The notes: a model not told the origin generated them from the letters alone. A DNA stretch of 6,080 nt from an uncultured Roseburia sp. (GCA_900548205.1 URJS01000096.1:1-6080); one strand, 5' to 3'. Numbered from the stretch's first letter, positions 1 to 5,639 are shown. Program-made: numbers and translations.

Positions 1-2
1 CG

Positions 3-239
3 GAGCCGCCGAGTGCACTGCCGGAGAAGAAGCAGTATGTGCGTGTGAAGTGCGACAATCTGTCTGTAAGAAGCAAGCCAAGCTGGGCGGATGATGCTGT
101 TTGCGGAACGGTTAGAAAGAACGAGGTCTTTACGATCAACGAGGGACCAATCACCGTCGGCAACGGAAAGATGTACAGGCTGAAATCTGGTGTCTATATC
201 ACCGCTGCGGGAAAATATGTGGAAGTGTATGAGAAGTAA
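3..239 (+). CDS. C-terminal SH3-type (SH3b) cell-wall-binding domain of a truncated protein, endolysin-like
   Basis: Only the 3' end of this gene is in the window, and the reading frame is open from the left edge. The visible 78 residues begin with a proline-containing linker (EPPSALPEKK) and continue into an SH3b-like fold with the signature YVRVKCDNLSVRSKPS, then VCGTVRKNEVFTI and a final YRLKSGVYITAAGKYVEVYE. This pattern is common at the C-terminus of phage or phage-like lysins (amidases, GH25 lysozymes) and of secreted peptidoglycan hydrolases, where it binds the cell wall. A GTG at position 39 could serve as a start, but no ribosome-binding site precedes it and the linker reads straight through, so I treat the gene as partial. 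The catalytic domain lies outside the window, so the enzyme class is unknown. A hairpin terminator follows directly. The adjacent toxin-like locus fits the lysis end of a prophage or prophage remnant, which is inference. Confidence 0.75.
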   Translation, partial: EPPSALPEKKQYVRVKCDNLSVRSKPSWADDAVCGTVRKNEVFTINEGPITVGNGKMYRLKSGVYITAAGKYVEVYEK

Positions 240-245
240 GGGCAG

Positions 246-276
246 AAAGCCGGCGGAGAAATCTGTCGGCTTTTTT
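246..276 (+). terminator. Intrinsic terminator of the SH3 protein gene
   Basis: AAAGCCG (246-252) pairs with CGGCTTT (267-273). The pairing continues inward with wobbles down to a GAAA tetraloop (258-261), and a run of six T follows (271-276). It starts 7 bases after the stop codon. Confidence 0.8.
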
Positions 277-301
277 CATGAGAAATAATCACCGGAATAA
301 G

Positions 302-330
302 TAGAATAGTTGAAGTCAGTATGCTATAAT
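302..330 (+). promoter_or_regulatory. Extended -10 promoter of the small toxin-like gene
   Basis: A perfect TATAAT (325-330) is preceded by TGC (322-324), giving an extended -10. The hexamer at the standard 17-base spacing (TAGAAT, 302-307) is a poor -35, which extended -10 promoters tolerate. A TTGAAG at 310-315 is too close to act as the -35. The predicted RNA start is near 337, so the transcript would begin with GTTACCG, a segment that is complementary to the bases just after the toxin stop codon. Confidence 0.65.
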
Positions 331-336
331 CAGATT

Positions 337-371
337 GTTACCGCCTCCTAGACAGGTAAGGAAGGGAGGTG
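337..371 (+). promoter_or_regulatory. Toxin mRNA leader with Shine-Dalgarno-masking hairpin
   Basis: Bases 342-349 (CGCCTCCT) pair with 364-371 (GGGAGGTG) as 8 bp including two G-T wobbles, with a 14-base loop. The 3' arm is exactly the ribosome-binding site, so the folded leader would hide it. Two long-range alternatives also exist. GTTACCG (337-343) can pair with CGGTAAC (466-472), just after the stop codon. GGTA-A-GGAAGG (355-365) can pair with CCTTCC-CAC-TACC (490-502), with a small internal loop. Such structures are typical of type I toxin mRNAs (Fst leader helix, hok fold-back). Their use here is inference. Confidence 0.55.
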
Positions 372-375
372 CTTG

Positions 376-400
376 CTATGGAATTTATTATATCCTTTAT
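376..400 (+). repeat. Direct repeat copy 1, over the toxin start codon
   Basis: The sequence is CTATGGAA (376-383), a 5-base spacer, then TATATCCTTTAT (389-400). Both blocks recur identically and in the same order at 563-586, there with a 4-base spacer. This copy contains the toxin ATG and its first eight codons, so an RNA made from the opposite strand of copy 2 would be antisense to the translation start. Confidence 0.85.
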
Positions 401-464
401 GGTCGCTGTTGCGGCTGGTGTGGTTTGCCACTGCATCAACAAATGGTTAGATGGCGATAAATAG
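378..464 (+). CDS. Small hydrophobic peptide, predicted type I toxin (Fst/Ldr-like), 28 aa
   Basis: The encoded peptide is MEFIISFMVAVAAGVVCHC followed by INKWLDGDK. Residues 3-20 form one hydrophobic, membrane-spanning stretch, followed by a short polar and charged tail containing a KWLD motif. A hydrophobic helix ending in a W-L-D and charged tail is characteristic of Fst/Ldr-type membrane toxins, which damage the inner membrane when translated freely. The start is firm: GGGAGGTG (364-371) lies 6-8 bases upstream of ATG 378. The gene has its own extended -10 promoter, a masked ribosome-binding site, a transcript of about 210 nt ending at the 516-551 terminator, and a convergent antisense RNA promoter. 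The peptide is below usual gene-calling limits. Family membership rests on architecture rather than a search. Alternatives are a regulatory leader peptide or a small holin-like membrane protein, but the antisense arrangement argues against those. Confidence 0.72.
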   Translation: MEFIISFMVAVAAGVVCHCINKWLDGDK

Positions 465-515
465 TCGGTAACTAGCCTGTGGGGTTAAGCCTTCCCACTA
501 CCAAAATAGGAATAG

Positions 516-551
516 AAAAACCCGAAGGTCTTGCACACCTCCGGGTTTTTT
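516..551. terminator. Bidirectional intrinsic terminator shared by toxin mRNA and antisense RNA
   Basis: AAAAACCCG (516-524) pairs with CGGGTTTTT (542-550). After an A/C mismatch, AGGT (526-529) pairs with ACCT (537-540) around a 7-base loop. The arms carry A-tract and T-tract ends, so the hairpin is followed by a U-run on both strands. It would end the toxin mRNA rightwards and the predicted antitoxin RNA leftwards, making their 3' ends fully complementary. Confidence 0.85.
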
Positions 552-562
552 ATTGCCGCTCA

Positions 563-586
563 CTATGGAACAACTATATCCTTTAT
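563..586 (+). repeat. Direct repeat copy 2, inside the predicted antitoxin RNA gene
   Basis: CTATGGAA (563-570), CAAC, then TATATCCTTTAT (575-586) repeats the toxin start region (376-400). It keeps all 20 bases of the two blocks and loses one base between them. It lies between the terminator and the minus-strand promoter, exactly where it would be transcribed as antisense. No open frame continues from this ATG-containing copy. Confidence 0.85.
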
Positions 587-597
587 TGCCTACTGGC

Positions 598-626
598 ATT
601 ATAACATATGCAAAATCAGATTGCAA
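598..626 (-). promoter_or_regulatory. Minus-strand sigma-A promoter of the antisense RNA
   Basis: Read on the minus strand, TTGCAA (626-621) is followed by a 17-base spacer, a TG dinucleotide one base before the -10, and a perfect TATAAT (603-598). The predicted RNA start is near 591. The -10, the extended element and the spacing together make this one of the better promoters in the window, and it points at the toxin gene. Confidence 0.7.
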
Positions 627-668
627 TATTCACCGCATCAAAAAGTTCCATAGTTGATAATGGGATAG

Positions 669-1151
669 AATCTATATTATATACATATTGGTACACCCAT
701 CATAGCAGTTGAATCCGGCTATGTCGAGGTGCTCGGCTGGAACCAGTACGGCGGCTGGCGGATTGGCGTCCGAAGCTTTGACGGGAAGCGTTACTATTAC
801 TATGCACATTTGCGTCAGAATTATCCTTATCAGGAAAAACTAAAGGAGGGCGACGTGGTTACAGCTGGCGATGTGATAGGCTATATGGGGCATACGGGCT
901 ACAGCACAAAAGAGAATGTAAATAATATCGATCAGGTTCATCTGCATATGGGGCTGCAGCTTTTTTTTGACGAATCGCAGAAGGAAGGTGATCATGAGAT
1001 ATGGATTGATTGCTATGATCTGACGAGATTTCTTTATAAAAATCGGTCCGCGGTCTATAAGGTGGAGGGAACGAAGGAGTGGAAACGCTGTTTTGAGATG
1101 AAGGACCCGGCGGTGAAGGAATATCTGCAAAGAAACGATGCAAAGAAGTGA
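669..1151 (+). pseudogene. 5'-truncated M23-family peptidase (LytM/lysostaphin-like)
   Basis: The frame is open from 669, and recognisable M23 sequence starts near 690 with GTPIIAVESGYVEVLGW. It continues through GGWRIGVRS, YYYYAHL (conserved His), GDVVTAGDVIGYMGHTGYS and DQVHLHMGLQL (the HxH zinc/catalytic motif at 939-947). M23 peptidases cleave peptidoglycan cross-bridges using zinc held by an N-terminal HxxxD motif and the C-terminal HxH. Here everything before 'GTPI' is missing, including the HxxxD ligands and any signal peptide or upstream domain. The GTG at 729 has no ribosome-binding site and lies inside the fold. I therefore read this as an inactive remnant whose 5' part was lost near 685, where accessory DNA begins. 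The C-terminal extension (about 60 residues after HxH, ending EYLQRNDAKK) looks intact. A frameshifted full copy is not visible upstream in any frame. Confidence 0.7.
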
Positions 1152-1180
1152 AATTGTTATGGAAGAAAGTGGAATAACCG

Positions 1181-1209
1181 TTGCTATTCTACTCTGTTTG
1201 TAATAAAAT
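1181..1209 (+). promoter_or_regulatory. Sigma-A promoter of the chemoreceptor gene
   Basis: TTGCTA (1181-1186) is followed by a 17-base spacer and TAAAAT (1204-1209, 5 of 6 to consensus), which gives an RNA start near 1216. An imperfect inverted repeat, GTGGAATA (1169-1176) and TATTCTAC (1185-1192) with an 8-base gap, overlaps the -35 and could be an operator. No flagellar sigma-D type promoter was seen. Confidence 0.55.
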
Positions 1210-1244
1210 ATATTAGAATACAATAGACAAAGAGGTTAAAGGTT

Positions 1245-2645
1245 ATGGCATTTGGTAGCAGGAAATATGAAAAGCTGGTGCAGGCAGTCGCAGAGTTAAG
1301 AGACACAGACTATTCAGGTAATCCGGAGATTGGGGCGATTTATCAAAGACTGGTAAAAGGAAATGAGCAGTTTAAGCAGGTAATGGCGGAGGATATGGAG
1401 GCAGTGATGCAGATCAGTTCTCTGGAGCTTGCGATGAATCACCATATTGGTTATATGCTTGAGACTGCAGGGGCGGTAGCGGAAGCAACGGAGATCATCT
1501 CGGATGCTGCAGCACAGACGGCACAGGTGTCGGGCAAGGTAAATGAGCAGTATGAGGAATTGACAAATACGATCATCGAAAGTTCAGAGACCACGGAGGA
1601 GGTCTATAAAAAAATCAAGCTGGGGCAGACGGAACTCACGAATATCAAAGAGCTGTCAGAGCAGACCATTGGCATATCGCAGGAAATGCAAAAGGATATG
1701 GATGAATTTTTAGAGGTCATTCATCATATGAACGAGGTGATCGCAGGCATCAATGCGATTTCTTCTCAGACAAATCTTCTGGCGCTGAATGCATCGATCG
1801 AGGCTGCGCGTGCGGGAGAAGCCGGCAGAGGCTTTGCGGTCGTGGCAGATGAAATACGAGGGCTTGCGGAGGAGACACAAAAGCTGACTGCCAATATGGG
1901 AACCTTTGTGGAATCTATGCGGACTGCTTCGGAAAAGAGTCAGCAGAGTACGGTAAGTACGATCACGGTTTTGGGAGAAATGCGTGATAAGATAAAAAAT
2001 GTCTGGGAATTAAATAACGAGAATGAGCAGTATGTATACACGATCAATGAAGAAATCATGACACTTGCGGAGGTTAGTGATGAGATTACGGGATCGATCG
2101 GAGAACTTGATACGCAGATGGGCAGCATCAACCAGCAGTGTGAGGGTCTGAAGGGAAATGCCGGTTATGTGCGTGATATTTGCAATGAATTAAAAAATGT
2201 CACAAAGCCGATCGGAAAGATTGAGGAGTCCTTAAATACGGCGACAAAGATGATGGGAAAGATGACGGAGGATCCATTTTATGGTATGAGCCGTCAGGAA
2301 TTTTTACGCTACACAGAAAAAGCGATGGCTTCCCATGAATTGTGGGTTGCCAATTTAAAGAGAATGGTAACGGAGCGCGTGGTTTTGCCAATCCAGCTTG
2401 ATGCCTCAAGGTGTGGCTTTGGTCATTTTTATAATGCGGTAACGCCAAGGGATCCACAGCTTAAGCAGATATGGGATGCTCTGGGTGAGAAGCACAGAAG
2501 ATTTCATACCTGCGGCGAGACAGTCAAGAGGGCATTGATGGCAGGGGACGATGCAGGTGCCCAAAGTGCTTATGCAGAAGCAGAAAAATGCTCGGCGGAG
2601 CTGTTGGCGGATTTAGAAAATCTAAAGAAGCTGGCGGAGAACTAG
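1245..2645 (+). CDS. Cytosolic methyl-accepting chemotaxis protein with C-terminal CZB zinc-binding domain
   Basis: This 466-residue chemoreceptor would bind CheW and CheA and control CheA kinase activity. The highly conserved hairpin tip is at residues 168-213 (INAISSQTNLLALNASIEAARAGE... AGRGFAVVADEIRGLAEETQKL). It is flanked by long coiled-coil arms (about 80-167 and 214-335) that normally carry methylation sites. No transmembrane segment or signal peptide is present, so it is soluble. Residues 353-455 fit a CZB (chemoreceptor zinc-binding) domain, with H364-x-x-W367, C390-x-F-G393 and H417-x-x-x-H421 supplying the expected three His and one Cys. CZB domains sense zinc or oxidants such as hypochlorous acid in studied homologues. 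The N-terminal 75 residues are mostly helical and hold no PAS or other sensor I recognise. AGAGG (1231-1235) lies 9 bases before the ATG. The gene is monocistronic: its own promoter precedes it and a strong terminator follows. Confidence 0.93.
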   Translation: MAFGSRKYEKLVQAVAELRDTDYSGNPEIGAIYQRLVKGNEQFKQVMAEDMEAVMQISSLELAMNHHIGYMLETAGAVAEATEIISDAAAQTAQVSGKVNEQYEELTNTIIESSETTEEVYKKIKLGQTELTNIKELSEQTIGISQEMQKDMDEFLEVIHHMNEVIAGINAISSQTNLLALNASIEAARAGEAGRGFAVVADEIRGLAEETQKLTANMGTFVESMRTASEKSQQSTVSTITVLGEMRDKIKNVWELNNENEQYVYTINEEIMTLAEVSDEITGSIGELDTQMGSINQQCEGLKGNAGYVRDICNELKNVTKPIGKIEESLNTATKMMGKMTEDPFYGMSRQEFLRYTEKAMASHELWVANLKRMVTERVVLPIQLDASRCGFGHFYNAVTPRDPQLKQIWDALGEKHRRFHTCGETVKRALMAGDDAGAQSAYAEAEKCSAELLADLENLKKLAEN

Positions 2646-2680
2646 ACGCTGCAAAAAAAGATACATATATTTTCAAGGGA

Positions 2681-2727
2681 ATAAAAATAGGACCTCGACA
2701 GGAAAGCCTGTCAGGTCCTATTTTTAT
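2681..2727. terminator. Strong bidirectional terminator between convergent genes
   Basis: ATAAAAATAGGACCT (2681-2695) pairs perfectly with AGGTCCTATTTTTAT (2713-2727). After a bulged C, GACAGG (2697-2702) pairs with CCTGTC (2707-2712) around an AAAG loop, for 21 bp in all. The A- and T-rich outer ends give U-runs on both strands. It lies 35 bases after the chemoreceptor stop and about 150 bases beyond the typA stop, so it can serve both genes. Confidence 0.92.
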
Positions 2728-2877
2728 AGCATAAACACAGCCGGCGAAGCGGGAAACCGTTTATAGCAAAAGTGCAGCCTGCAAAACAGATGCCCCGATG
2801 TCTATGCCGGAGAAGAATGCTCTGCGCAAAAGCTGCATCAACAGAGAGGTCTGTTGCCGCTTACGATGAAGCAGAGC
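2728..2877. other. Gene-free spacer between terminator and typA stop
   Basis: These 150 bases hold no supported gene. ATAAAC (2731-2736) and GTTTAT (2759-2764) form a weak inverted repeat just outside the terminator. On the minus strand this stretch would be the typA 3' untranslated region. Nothing else is recognised. Confidence 0.5.
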
Positions 2878-4719
2878 TTATTTGCTGCGGATTGCGGCAC
2901 GCTTGCGCAGTGTCGGATCTAAGATGCGCTTGCGGATGCGCAGACTCTCCGGCGTTACCTCCAGAAGCTCATCGACGTCGATAAAGTCTAATGCCTGTTC
3001 CAGACTTAAAATTTTGGGTGGAACAAGTGTGAGGGCTTCATCTGCGGAGGAGGAGCGGGTATTGGTCAGATGCTTCTTCTTGCAGACATTCAGTTCAATA
3101 TCCTCCGCGCGGGAGGAGGAGCCAATGACCATGCCGGCATATACCTTTTGTCCCGGTCCGATAAAGAGCGTACCGCGCTCCTGCGCAGAAAAGAGACCGT
3201 AGGTCACGGATTCGCCTGTTTCAAACGCGATCAGAGAGCCTAGCTTACGGTACGCAATTTCTCCGCGATACGGCGCGTAGCCGTTAAAAATAGTGTTGAT
3301 GATACCGTTTCCTTTTGTGTCTGTCATAAATTCGCCCCGGTAGCCGATCAGACCGCGGGAAGGAATGTTAAATTCCAGACGGGTATAGCCGCCGGTAATC
3401 GGCTTCATATTGAGCAGCTCTCCCTTGCGCTGGCTGAGTTTTTCGATGACAGCGCCGGTAAACTCATCAGGAACATCCACATAGGTCAGCTCCATCGGCT
3501 CAAGCTTCTTACCGTTTTCATCGGTGTGATAGAGCACCTCCGCCTTGCTGACGGCAAATTCAAAGCCTTCACGTCTCATATTTTCAATCAATACGGATAA
3601 ATGGAGCTCTCCGCGTCCCGATACCTTGTAGGAGTCAGGGCTGTCTGTTTCCTCCACCCGCAGGGAAACATCAGTATTTAATTCCTTAAACAGACGCTCC
3701 CTGATGTGGCGGGAGGTGACGAATTTTCCCTCCCGTCCGGCGAGCGGACTGTCGTTGACAATAAAGTTCATCGACAGCGTCGGCTCTGAAATCTTCTGGA
3801 AGGGAATTGTAGCAGGATTTTCGGGGGCACAGATGGTATCACCGATATGAATATCGGCGATACCGGAAATTGCGACGATAGAGCCGATCTTGGCTTCTGT
3901 CACATCCACCTTATTTAAACCGTCAAATTCATAAAGCTTGCTGATGCGGACCTTTCTTTGCTTGTCAGGCTCATGATGATTGACAACGACGGCGTCCTGA
4001 TTGATCTTCAGGCAGCCGTTATCTACCTTGCCGATTCCGATGCGTCCGACATATTCGTTATAATCAATCGTACTGATGAGCACCTGCGTGCTTGCGTCAG
4101 GATCGCCCTCCGGCGCCGGAATGTAGGAGAGGATCGTCTCAAAGAGCGGTGTCATGTCCTTTCTGTTATTGATCAGATTAGAAATCTCACTTACTGCATA
4201 GCCGTCCCTTGCAGAAGCAAACAAAAACGGGCAGTCCAGCTGCTCGTCGGAGGCATCCAGGTCCATAAACAGCTCTAAGACCTCATCGACAACCTCGTTT
4301 GGGCGGGCCTCCGGGCGGTCAACCTTGTTGACGCACACAATCACCGGAAGCGCAAGCTCAAGCGCTTTCATCAGGACAAATTTTGTCTGCGGCATAACGC
4401 CCTCAAAAGCGTCCACGACGAGAATTACGCCGTTTACCATTTTAAGGACGCGCTCCACCTCGCCGCCGAAGTCTGCGTGCCCAGGTGTGTCGATCACATT
4501 GATTTTTGTTCCCTTATAAGTGATGGCTGTATTTTTTGAGAGGATCGTGATGCCGCGTTCCCTTTCAATATCGTTAGAGTCCATGACACGCTCCTGAACG
4601 GTCTGATTCTCACGGAATACACCGCTTTGCTTTAAAAGCTCGTCTACGAGCGTGGTTTTGCCGTGGTCTACATGAGCGATGATTGCAATATTGCGGACAT
4701 CTTCACGTTTCATTTTCAT
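2878..4719 (-). CDS. typA: Ribosome-associated translational GTPase TypA/BipA
   Basis: This 613-residue protein has the usual TypA length and domain order. The GTPase domain shows G1 AHVDHGKT (residues 15-22), G2 ERGITI (54-59), G3 DTPGH (77-81), G4 NKVD (131-134) and G5 SAR (169-171). It is followed by an EF-Tu-like beta-barrel domain (about 205-300), an EF-G III-like domain (about 312-390), an EF-G V-like domain (about 405-480, including RGLIGYRGEFMTDTKG) and the TypA-specific C-terminal domain. The last contains KKKHLTNTRSSSADEAL and ends ESLRIRKRILDPTLRKR. TypA binds the ribosomal A-site region like EF-G and LepA, and supports ribosome assembly and growth under cold or other stress. All catalytic motifs are intact. 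The first ATG (4719) is chosen because AAAGGA lies 10 bases upstream, while the in-frame ATG two codons later is too far from it. The gene is transcribed alone, convergent with the chemoreceptor and divergent from the ssb gene. Confidence 0.97.
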   Translation of the reverse strand: MKMKREDVRNIAIIAHVDHGKTTLVDELLKQSGVFRENQTVQERVMDSNDIERERGITILSKNTAITYKGTKINVIDTPGHADFGGEVERVLKMVNGVILVVDAFEGVMPQTKFVLMKALELALPVIVCVNKVDRPEARPNEVVDEVLELFMDLDASDEQLDCPFLFASARDGYAVSEISNLINNRKDMTPLFETILSYIPAPEGDPDASTQVLISTIDYNEYVGRIGIGKVDNGCLKINQDAVVVNHHEPDKQRKVRISKLYEFDGLNKVDVTEAKIGSIVAISGIADIHIGDTICAPENPATIPFQKISEPTLSMNFIVNDSPLAGREGKFVTSRHIRERLFKELNTDVSLRVEETDSPDSYKVSGRGELHLSVLIENMRREGFEFAVSKAEVLYHTDENGKKLEPMELTYVDVPDEFTGAVIEKLSQRKGELLNMKPITGGYTRLEFNIPSRGLIGYRGEFMTDTKGNGIINTIFNGYAPYRGEIAYRKLGSLIAFETGESVTYGLFSAQERGTLFIGPGQKVYAGMVIGSSSRAEDIELNVCKKKHLTNTRSSSADEALTLVPPKILSLEQALDFIDVDELLEVTPESLRIRKRILDPTLRKRAAIRSK

Positions 4720-4758
4720 AAATAACGATTCCTTTCTATTTGATCATGTTTTATTTTC

Positions 4759-4774
4759 TGCGCATCCATGCGCA
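4759..4774. repeat. Near-contiguous palindrome in the typA leader
   Basis: TGCGCAT, then CC, then ATGCGCA is a perfect 7-bp inverted repeat with a 2-base centre. It lies inside the predicted typA 5' untranslated region, about 40 bases before the start codon. The core TGCGCA recurs at 4825-4830, next to the typA -35. It could be a protein operator or a small RNA hairpin. No T-run follows it on either strand, so it is not a terminator. Confidence 0.6.
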
Positions 4775-4803
4775 CTGATACATCTGAAAAAACCAGCCTA
4801 TAC

Positions 4804-4831
4804 ATTCTATCATATATTTCTAAATGCGCAA
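4804..4831 (-). promoter_or_regulatory. Extended -10 promoter of typA
   Basis: On the minus strand, TTGCGC (4831-4826) is followed by a 16-base spacer and TAGAAT (4809-4804, 5 of 6), with TG correctly placed one base before the -10. The predicted start near 4797 gives a leader of about 78 bases containing the TGCGCAT palindrome. Confidence 0.6.
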
Positions 4832-5007
4832 GTATTATGCGACAAAAACTGCCATTTCATTCTCTTTCTTATCGACATGTTCTATGGAAATTCTGCGGAG
4901 GCTTCGTGTTAAAAATAGTGTGTCAGGCAGGTCGCACCCGAAGAACAAAAAGAGAAAATAAAAATACAGAAAAAAGGTGCAGGACCTCAAGGAAGGGAGA
5001 AAGATTC

Positions 5008-5637
5008 ATGGCAGATAAAATTTTTGAAAACAACCAGGTGTCAATTGTGGGGGAAATTGTATCGGAGTTCAGATTCAGCCACGAGGTTTACGGAGAGGGC
5101 TTTTATATGGTGGACGTGGCAGTGAACCGCCTGAGCAATTATCTGGACTATATTCCGTTGATGGTTTCCGAGCGATTGATCGATGTGACGGCAAATTACA
5201 TAGGGGAGTATATTTATGTAACGGGACAGTTCCGCTCCTTTAACCGTCATGAGGAAAAGAAGAACCGGCTGGTGCTCTCTGTATTTGTCCGGGAGCTCGA
5301 ATTTATTTCAGAGCTTTCCGAGGATATCAAGAGCAATCAGATATTTTTGGACGGTTACATCTGCAAGGAGCCGATCTACCGCAAAACCCCGCTGGGGAGA
5401 GAAATTGCCGACCTTTTGATCGCGGTCAATCGTTCTTATGGGAAATCGGATTATATACCGTGTATCTGCTGGGGAAGAAATGCGCGGTTTGCATCAGGCT
5501 TTGAGGTGGGCGGCCATGTGCAGGTTTGGGGAAGGATCCAGAGCAGAGAGTACGTCAAAAAGCTTTCTGAGACAGAGACGGAAAAGCGTGTGGCATATGA
5601 GGTTTCTGTAAGTAAAATAGATTTCTTTGAGGAATGA
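5008..5637 (+). CDS. Tandem OB-fold single-stranded-DNA-binding protein (SSB-like)
   Basis: The protein has 209 residues and two OB-fold halves. The first (about 9-102) runs NQVSIVGEIVSEFRFSHE to RLVLSVFVRELEFI and is divergent. The second (about 110-206) carries the clear SSB pattern YRKTPLGREIADLLIAVNRSYGKSDYI, then CWGRNARFASGFEVGGHVQVWGRIQSREY. It is therefore predicted to coat single-stranded DNA, possibly alongside the canonical SSB. The C-terminus is EVSVSKIDFFEE, short and acidic but without the DDDIPF-type tip or the Gly/Pro-rich linker of standard SSBs, so partner recruitment may differ. The start is fixed by GGAAGGGAG (4991-4999), 8 bases before ATG 5008. The frame is open upstream to 4768, but that stretch has no ribosome-binding site and overlaps the typA promoter. 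The gene is divergent from typA. No clear sigma-A promoter was found in 4840-4990 and no terminator directly after the stop, so readthrough into the riboswitch region is possible. Confidence 0.85.
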   Translation: MADKIFENNQVSIVGEIVSEFRFSHEVYGEGFYMVDVAVNRLSNYLDYIPLMVSERLIDVTANYIGEYIYVTGQFRSFNRHEEKKNRLVLSVFVRELEFISELSEDIKSNQIFLDGYICKEPIYRKTPLGREIADLLIAVNRSYGKSDYIPCICWGRNARFASGFEVGGHVQVWGRIQSREYVKKLSETETEKRVAYEVSVSKIDFFEE

Positions 5638-5639
5638 TC

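Larger units (their letters stand above)
516..591 (-). ncRNA. Predicted antisense RNA antitoxin (RNA II-like), about 77 nt
   Basis: A good minus-strand promoter at 626-598 would start RNA near 591, and transcription would stop at the bidirectional terminator near 516. The RNA would carry the complement of direct repeat copy 2 (586-563) in its 5' half and the terminator hairpin in its 3' half. Through the repeat it can pair with toxin mRNA bases 376-383 and 389-400, across the start codon and first codons. Through the terminator it is a perfect antisense to the toxin mRNA 3' end. This is the two-site pairing plan of Fst-type par loci, whose toxin and antitoxin RNAs are likewise about 210 and 65 nt. 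Transcription itself is predicted, not observed. Confidence 0.65.

Noticed and set aside
310..330. TTGAAG (310-315) as the -35 of the toxin promoter
   Set aside because: The spacing to TATAAT is only 9 bases. The extended -10 explains the promoter better.
729..731. GTG at 729 as the true start of an M23 protein
   Set aside because: It has no Shine-Dalgarno upstream, and conserved M23 residues (GTPIIAVESGYVEV) lie in frame before it, so a start here would cut into the fold.
840..1223. Two minus-strand open frames over the M23 remnant
   Set aside because: They are shadow frames of the clear M23 homology on the plus strand and have no recognisable domain or start signal.
2772..2984. Plus-strand open frame at the typA 3' end
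   Set aside because: It is mostly antisense to typA, has a Cys/Arg/Ala-rich low-plausibility sequence, and has no ribosome-binding site.
4870..4990. Sigma-A promoter or LexA box for the ssb gene near CGACATGTTC
   Set aside because: The SOS-box palindrome is incomplete, and no -35/-10 pair with 16-18 base spacing could be supported.
4768..5007. In-frame 80-codon extension upstream of the SSB-like protein
   Set aside because: It has no ribosome-binding site, runs across the typA promoter and AT-rich intergenic DNA, and shows no OB-fold character. The ATG at 5008 has a strong Shine-Dalgarno.
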